The notes beneath the pieces are model-generated. The model was not told the DNA's origin, searched no databases, and saw only the letters and a program-made list of their open reading frames with translations. From contig NZ_LRUF01000008.1 of assembly GCF_001550155.1 (NCBI RefSeq), positions 372,001 through 436,000 on the forward strand: a DNA stretch of 64,000 bases. Reading direction: 5' to 3'. A program made the translations under genes and the position numbers. Shown here in pieces: positions 60,405-64,000 of the stretch (position 1 is the stretch's first letter; each line of letters starts with the position of its first letter). The stretch comes from Pseudoalteromonas arabiensis (GTDB taxonomy: Bacteria > Pseudomonadota > Gammaproteobacteria > Enterobacterales > Alteromonadaceae).

Positions 60405-62780
60405 GTGCAAGAATACGTTCTCTGGTATCAAGAGCTTGGTATGCAAGATGTTCCACGTGTTGGCGGTAAAAACGCTTCACTGGGTGAAATGATCTCAAAC
60501 CTAGCTAACGCTGGTGTTCAAGTGCCAGGTGGTTTCGCTACAACCGCTGATGCATTCAACGAGTTCCTTGAACAATCAGGGCTAAACTCAAAAATCCACG
60601 ATATTTTAGACACACTGGATGTGGATGATGTAAATACACTCGCTAAAGTCGGTGCACAAATCCGCCAATGGATTATCGATACACCGTTCCAACCTAACCT
60701 AGACCAAGCCATCCGCGACGCATATAGCCAATTACATGGCGACGCATCACAAGATGTTTCATTTGCAGTTCGCTCGTCTGCTACAGCAGAAGACATGCCA
60801 GACGCTTCATTCGCAGGACAACAAGAAACGTTTTTGAACGTACGTGGTATAGATTCAGTAATGACTGCAATCAAACACGTGTTTGCCTCACTATTTAATG
60901 ACCGCGCAATTTCTTACCGTGTTCACCAAGGTTATGACCACCGTGGTGTAGCCTTATCAGCTGGTATCCAACGTATGGTTCGTTCAGATAAAGCAGCTTC
61001 AGGTGTTATGTTCAGTATTGATACTGAATCTGGCTTTGAAGATGTTGTATTTGTAACTTCAAGCTATGGTCTTGGGGAAATGGTTGTACAGGGTGCTGTA
61101 AACCCAGATGAGTTTTATGTTCACAAACCAACTCTTGCTAACGGTAAACCAGCAGTAGTTCGCCGTAATATCGGTTCGAAAGCAATCCAAATGATTTACT
61201 CTGCGGATGAATCACATGGTAAGCAAGTCGAAATTGTTGATGTAGATTCATCACTTTCAAACAAATTCTCAATCACAGATGCTGAAGTTCAAGAACTTGC
61301 AAAGCAAGCTGTGATCATCGAAAAGCACTACGGTCGTCCAATGGACATCGAGTGGGCAAAAGACGGTAACGACGGTAAACTTTACATCGTTCAAGCCCGC
61401 CCAGAAACAGTTCGCTCGAACGAAGACGCGAACGTAATGGAGCGCTTCCAATTAAACGGTACAAGTTCTGTTGTAGTAGAAGGTCGTGCAATCGGTCATA
61501 AAATTGGCTCAGGTACAGTTCGTGTACTAGATTCAATTGATGAAATGGACAAAGTACAACAAGGTGACATTCTAGTTACTGACATGACTGACCCTGATTG
61601 GGAACCTATCATGAAACGTGCAGCTGCGATTGTTACAAACCGTGGTGGCCGTACTTGTCATGCAGCAATCATTGCTCGCGAATTAGGTATTCCTGCCGTT
61701 GTTGGTTGTGGTAATGCAACTGATTTAATTAAAGCGGGGCAAGATGTAACAGTATCATGTGCCGAAGGCGACACAGGTTATATCTACGAAGGTATTTTAG
61801 ATTACGAAGTACTTACTTCGCGCGTTGATGAAATGCCAGAATTACCAATGAAAGTTATGATGAACGTGGGTAACCCTGATCGTGCATTTGACTTTGCACG
61901 CTTACCACATGCTGGTGTTGGTTTAGCGCGTGTAGAATTCGTAATCAACCGTATGATTGGTGTTCACCCTAAAGCACTTCTTAACTTTGATGCACAATCA
62001 GACGAGCTTAAAGCTGAAATCTCAGAAATGATGGCAGGTTATGAATCACCTGTAGAATTCTATATTTCTAAGCTTGTTGAAGGTATTGCAACACTGGGTT
62101 GTGCATTTGCACCTGAGCGTGTAATTGTTCGTATGTCTGACTTCAAGTCAAACGAATATGCAAACCTTGTTGGCGGCCAGCAATATGAGCCGGAAGAAGA
62201 AAATCCAATGATTGGTTTCCGTGGTGCAGCACGTTATATCTCTGAAGATTTCCGCGACTGTTTCGCGTTAGAGTGTGAAGCAATTAAACGCGTTCGCAAC
62301 GAAATGGGTATGACTAATATCGAAATTATGATCCCATTTGTTCGTACACTTGAAGAAGGTAAGCGCGTTATTGAATTACTTGAAGAACATGGCCTTAAAC
62401 GTGGCGAAAATGGTCTTAAAGTGATCATGATGTGTGAATTACCATCAAACGCGTTACTAGCGGATGAGTTCTTAGAGTATTTCGATGGTTTCTCTATCGG
62501 TTCAAACGACTTAACTCAGTTAACATTAGGTCTTGACCGTGATTCAGGTCTGATTGCTCATCTATTTGATGAACGTAACCCAGCAATCAAGAAACTATTA
62601 TCAATGGCTATTCAAACAGCTAAAGCCAAAGGCAAATACGTAGGTATTTGTGGTCAAGGTCCTTCAGATCATGAAGACTTTGCAGCTTGGTTAGTTGAGC
62701 AGGGTATTGATTCTGTTTCTCTTAATCCTGACACCGTATTAGAAACGTGGCTATACCTTGCTAAGAAATTAGCAGACTAA
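60405..62780 (+). CDS. ppsA: Phosphoenolpyruvate synthase
   Basis: A 791-residue enzyme (E. coli PpsA 792) converting pyruvate and ATP to PEP, AMP and phosphate in gluconeogenesis. The GTG start (60405) is chosen because GGAG lies 8 bases upstream and the next residues, [28 protein letters not shown], match the family start; an earlier TTG at 60384 is unlikely. The ATP-grasp domain, the phosphohistidine motif [14 protein letters not shown] (His about 419) and the PEP-binding barrel with [19 protein letters not shown] and [16 protein letters not shown] are intact. The PEP-utilising partner, DAHP synthase, lies close by. Confidence 0.97.
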   Translation: MQEYVLWYQELGMQDVPRVGGKNASLGEMISNLANAGVQVPGGFATTADAFNEFLEQSGLNSKIHDILDTLDVDDVNTLAKVGAQIRQWIIDTPFQPNLDQAIRDAYSQLHGDASQDVSFAVRSSATAEDMPDASFAGQQETFLNVRGIDSVMTAIKHVFASLFNDRAISYRVHQGYDHRGVALSAGIQRMVRSDKAASGVMFSIDTESGFEDVVFVTSSYGLGEMVVQGAVNPDEFYVHKPTLANGKPAVVRRNIGSKAIQMIYSADESHGKQVEIVDVDSSLSNKFSITDAEVQELAKQAVIIEKHYGRPMDIEWAKDGNDGKLYIVQARPETVRSNEDANVMERFQLNGTSSVVVEGRAIGHKIGSGTVRVLDSIDEMDKVQQGDILVTDMTDPDWEPIMKRAAAIVTNRGGRTCHAAIIARELGIPAVVGCGNATDLIKAGQDVTVSCAEGDTGYIYEGILDYEVLTSRVDEMPELPMKVMMNVGNPDRAFDFARLPHAGVGLARVEFVINRMIGVHPKALLNFDAQSDELKAEISEMMAGYESPVEFYISKLVEGIATLGCAFAPERVIVRMSDFKSNEYANLVGGQQYEPEEENPMIGFRGAARYISEDFRDCFALECEAIKRVRNEMGMTNIEIMIPFVRTLEEGKRVIELLEEHGLKRGENGLKVIMMCELPSNALLADEFLEYFDGFSIGSNDLTQLTLGLDRDSGLIAHLFDERNPAIKKLLSMAIQTAKAKGKYVGICGQGPSDHEDFAAWLVEQGIDSVSLNPDTVLETWLYLAKKLAD

Positions 62781-62814
62781 GCGCTTTATTTGTCTAAATT
62801 AAAGTATCTAATAT

Positions 62815-62844
62815 AAAAAATGCCAGCATCTAGCTGGCATTTTT
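62815..62844. terminator. Bidirectional terminator after ppsA
   Basis: AAAAAATGCCAGC / GCTGGCATTTTT hairpin with a five-base loop between convergent ppsA and the PGPGW gene. Confidence 0.88.
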
Positions 62845-62874
62845 GTTAGTTCTAAGGGCATGTCGACCTTTAAT

Positions 62875-63084
62875 TCAACGAGCAAGTTTTTTATCAATAT
62901 AAGCACATGACTTAGTCAGTGCCTTTTGACACAGGGTTAAATAATCACGCGCTTTAGGATAGTAAAAAGATAAACAGAAAAGCCCAGCAATAAAGAAGAT
63001 CAACGATGGGCCAGGTATAATCACAAACACTAAACCCAATAACATACACAAGGCACCTAAACTGATTAATGCAAATTTTTTCAT
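62875..63084 (-). CDS. PGPGW-type small membrane protein
   Basis: A 69-residue protein with two membrane segments around the motif VIIPGPSLIFFIAGLFCLSFYYPKARDYL, which matches the PGPGW transmembrane family (here PGPS). The C-terminal basic helix would stay in the cytoplasm. Function unknown. It is a single gene, divergent from ydiJ. Confidence 0.78.
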   Translation of the reverse strand: MKKFALISLGALCMLLGLVFVIIPGPSLIFFIAGLFCLSFYYPKARDYLTLCQKALTKSCAYIDKKLAR

Positions 63085-63231
63085 ATGGCTATCTCATTTG
63101 CTGCTTTAATACACAGTATAAAAGTATTGCACCCGAAATCGATAAAAAGAGTGTTACAAACTGTAAAATCTTCAATTTATCTTAGCTATTAGCATGATAT
63201 AATTTGTAAAATGCCTTAATTTATCACCGTC

Positions 63232-64000
63232 ATGATAGCAACAATAAGTCAACAACAAGCCGCCACAGAACTCGTCTCTAATTTCTTAGAGACTATTAAA
63301 AATCAAGGGTTTAGTGGTGATACCGATGCAAGCTTTTCAACACGTTTAAGTTTATCGACTGATAACAGCGTATACCAACAAGTTCCACAAGGTGTCATCT
63401 TTCCTAAGTCAGCAAAAGACATACAACTGGCTATGCAAATTGCTTCACGTGATCCGTTTTTATCACTGACTTTTGGTCCACGCGGGGGTGGTACAGGTAC
63501 TAATGGCCAATCTCTCACGCCAGGAATAGTCGTTGATTTATCTCGCTATATGCGTGAAATCTTAGAAATCAATGTAGAAGAAAACTGGGTGCGCGTTCAA
63601 ACTGGTGTAATAAAAGACCAATTAAATGACTTTTTACGTCCTTACGGTTTTTTCTTTGCACCTGATCTATCAACTAGTAACCGAGCAACAATTGGCGGAA
63701 TGGTAAATACAGATGCATCGGGTCAGGGATCTTTAGTTTATGGAAAAACCAGTGATCATGTTTTAGGTCTTACAACTTACCTTGTTGACGGCACTGAAAT
63801 GTCAACGACTCCCATACCTTTAGAAAAAGCTAAGGTAATTGCTGAACAAAACACGACAGTGGGTAAGTTATATAAAACAGTTATCGATATTGGCCTTGAG
63901 AACCGTGATGCTATTTTAGAAAAATTCCCGCGTTTAAACCGTTTTCTTACCGGCTACGATTTAGAACATATTTTTTCTGATGATTTACAAACCTTTGATA
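63232..64000 (+). CDS. ydiJ: D-2-hydroxyglutarate dehydrogenase-type FAD/4Fe-4S oxidoreductase (YdiJ), 5' part
   Basis: The first 256 codons, cut by the window edge (the E. coli protein is about 1018 residues). The match to YdiJ is close throughout: TDNSVYQQVPQGVIFPKS, FGPRGGGTGTNGQSL, ILEINVEENWVRVQTGVIKDQLN, FFAPDLSTSNRATIGGMVNTDASGQGSLVYGKTSDHVLG and KFPRLNRFLTGYDLEHIF. This is the FAD-binding PCMH-type domain; the iron-sulphur half lies outside. The start ATG (63232) gives MIATISQ, as in the family. Confidence 0.95.
   Translation, partial: MIATISQQQAATELVSNFLETIKNQGFSGDTDASFSTRLSLSTDNSVYQQVPQGVIFPKSAKDIQLAMQIASRDPFLSLTFGPRGGGTGTNGQSLTPGIVVDLSRYMREILEINVEENWVRVQTGVIKDQLNDFLRPYGFFFAPDLSTSNRATIGGMVNTDASGQGSLVYGKTSDHVLGLTTYLVDGTEMSTTPIPLEKAKVIAEQNTTVGKLYKTVIDIGLENRDAILEKFPRLNRFLTGYDLEHIFSDDLQTFD

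Noticed and set aside
1..64000. CRISPR arrays, tRNA or rRNA genes, insertion sequences, prophage
   Set aside because: Read for direct repeats with regular spacers, cloverleaf genes, transposases and integrases; none seen.

Overview
The window looks like part of a Pseudoalteromonas (marine Gammaproteobacteria) genome, and specifically the origin region of its second replicon (chromid, 'chromosome II'). The reasons are an AT-rich marine gammaproteobacterial gene set, a plasmid-type replication and partition block (parA, parB, a Rep-type initiator, iterons, DnaA boxes) sitting directly beside core metabolic genes, and TonB-dependent receptor and secreted peptidase genes typical of the genus. No tRNA, rRNA, CRISPR array, insertion sequence or prophage was recognised.

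Layout. 0-7.8 kb: start of an M1 peptidase, two tandem small membrane proteins, sbcD-sbcC, a methyltransferase and an alpha/beta hydrolase. 7.8-8.6 kb: gene-free, hairpin-rich. 8.6-13.3 kb: gamma-glutamyltransferase, a periplasmic solute-binding-like protein, a single-domain response regulator, YaiI family, lipocalin. 13.5-15.8 kb: Fur-box-preceded iron-associated DUF3325/PepSY/DUF3649 operon. 16-18.4 kb: racemase, VOC, uracil-DNA-glycosylase-like and PhyH genes. 18.4-25 kb: ArfB, a small carbohydrate-binding protein, a MarR-controlled DUF2955/HlyD efflux pair with two palindromic operators, and a split spermidine-synthase-like pair. 25-37 kb: a seven-gene locus that reads as a D-glutamate/D-amino-acid utilisation island (TonB receptor, D-aminoacylase, M14 carboxypeptidase, NhaC-type transporter, LysR regulator, DgcN-type and DgcA-type enzymes). 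37-48.7 kb: azoreductase, LysR regulators, esterase, DPP4, DOPA dioxygenase, thiopurine methyltransferase, DJ-1 family, a ClpP-like lipoprotein, rmuC. 48.9-52 kb: SNF2/SWIM helicase. 52-57.9 kb: replication and partition. 58-64 kb: class II DAHP synthase, ppsR/ppsA, PGPGW protein, ydiJ start.

Replication control is the most interesting part. An 18-bp iteron, GATC-N4-TTTTACTAAC, is arrayed upstream of rep and downstream of parB, and nine further copies lie far from the origin. Seven of these cluster 38-42 kb away at 13.5-17.1 kb, several inside genes. Beside rep and convergent with it is a clear Tus homologue, followed by three Ter-like repeats (AGTANGATGTGTTC). If E. coli Ter polarity applies, they would block rightward forks leaving the origin and stop a fork returning from the right, an architecture for unidirectional replication with the terminus next to the origin. 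A separate dispersed 17-bp palindrome, TGTAAA-N5-TTTACA (usually with GGGGG in the centre), occurs at eight places. Its half-sites resemble those I recall for Vibrio chromosome II parS2, so it is a candidate centromere for the ParAB encoded here.

All calls are by reading the sequence. No database or alignment search was run, and functions of named families rest on remembered family knowledge.
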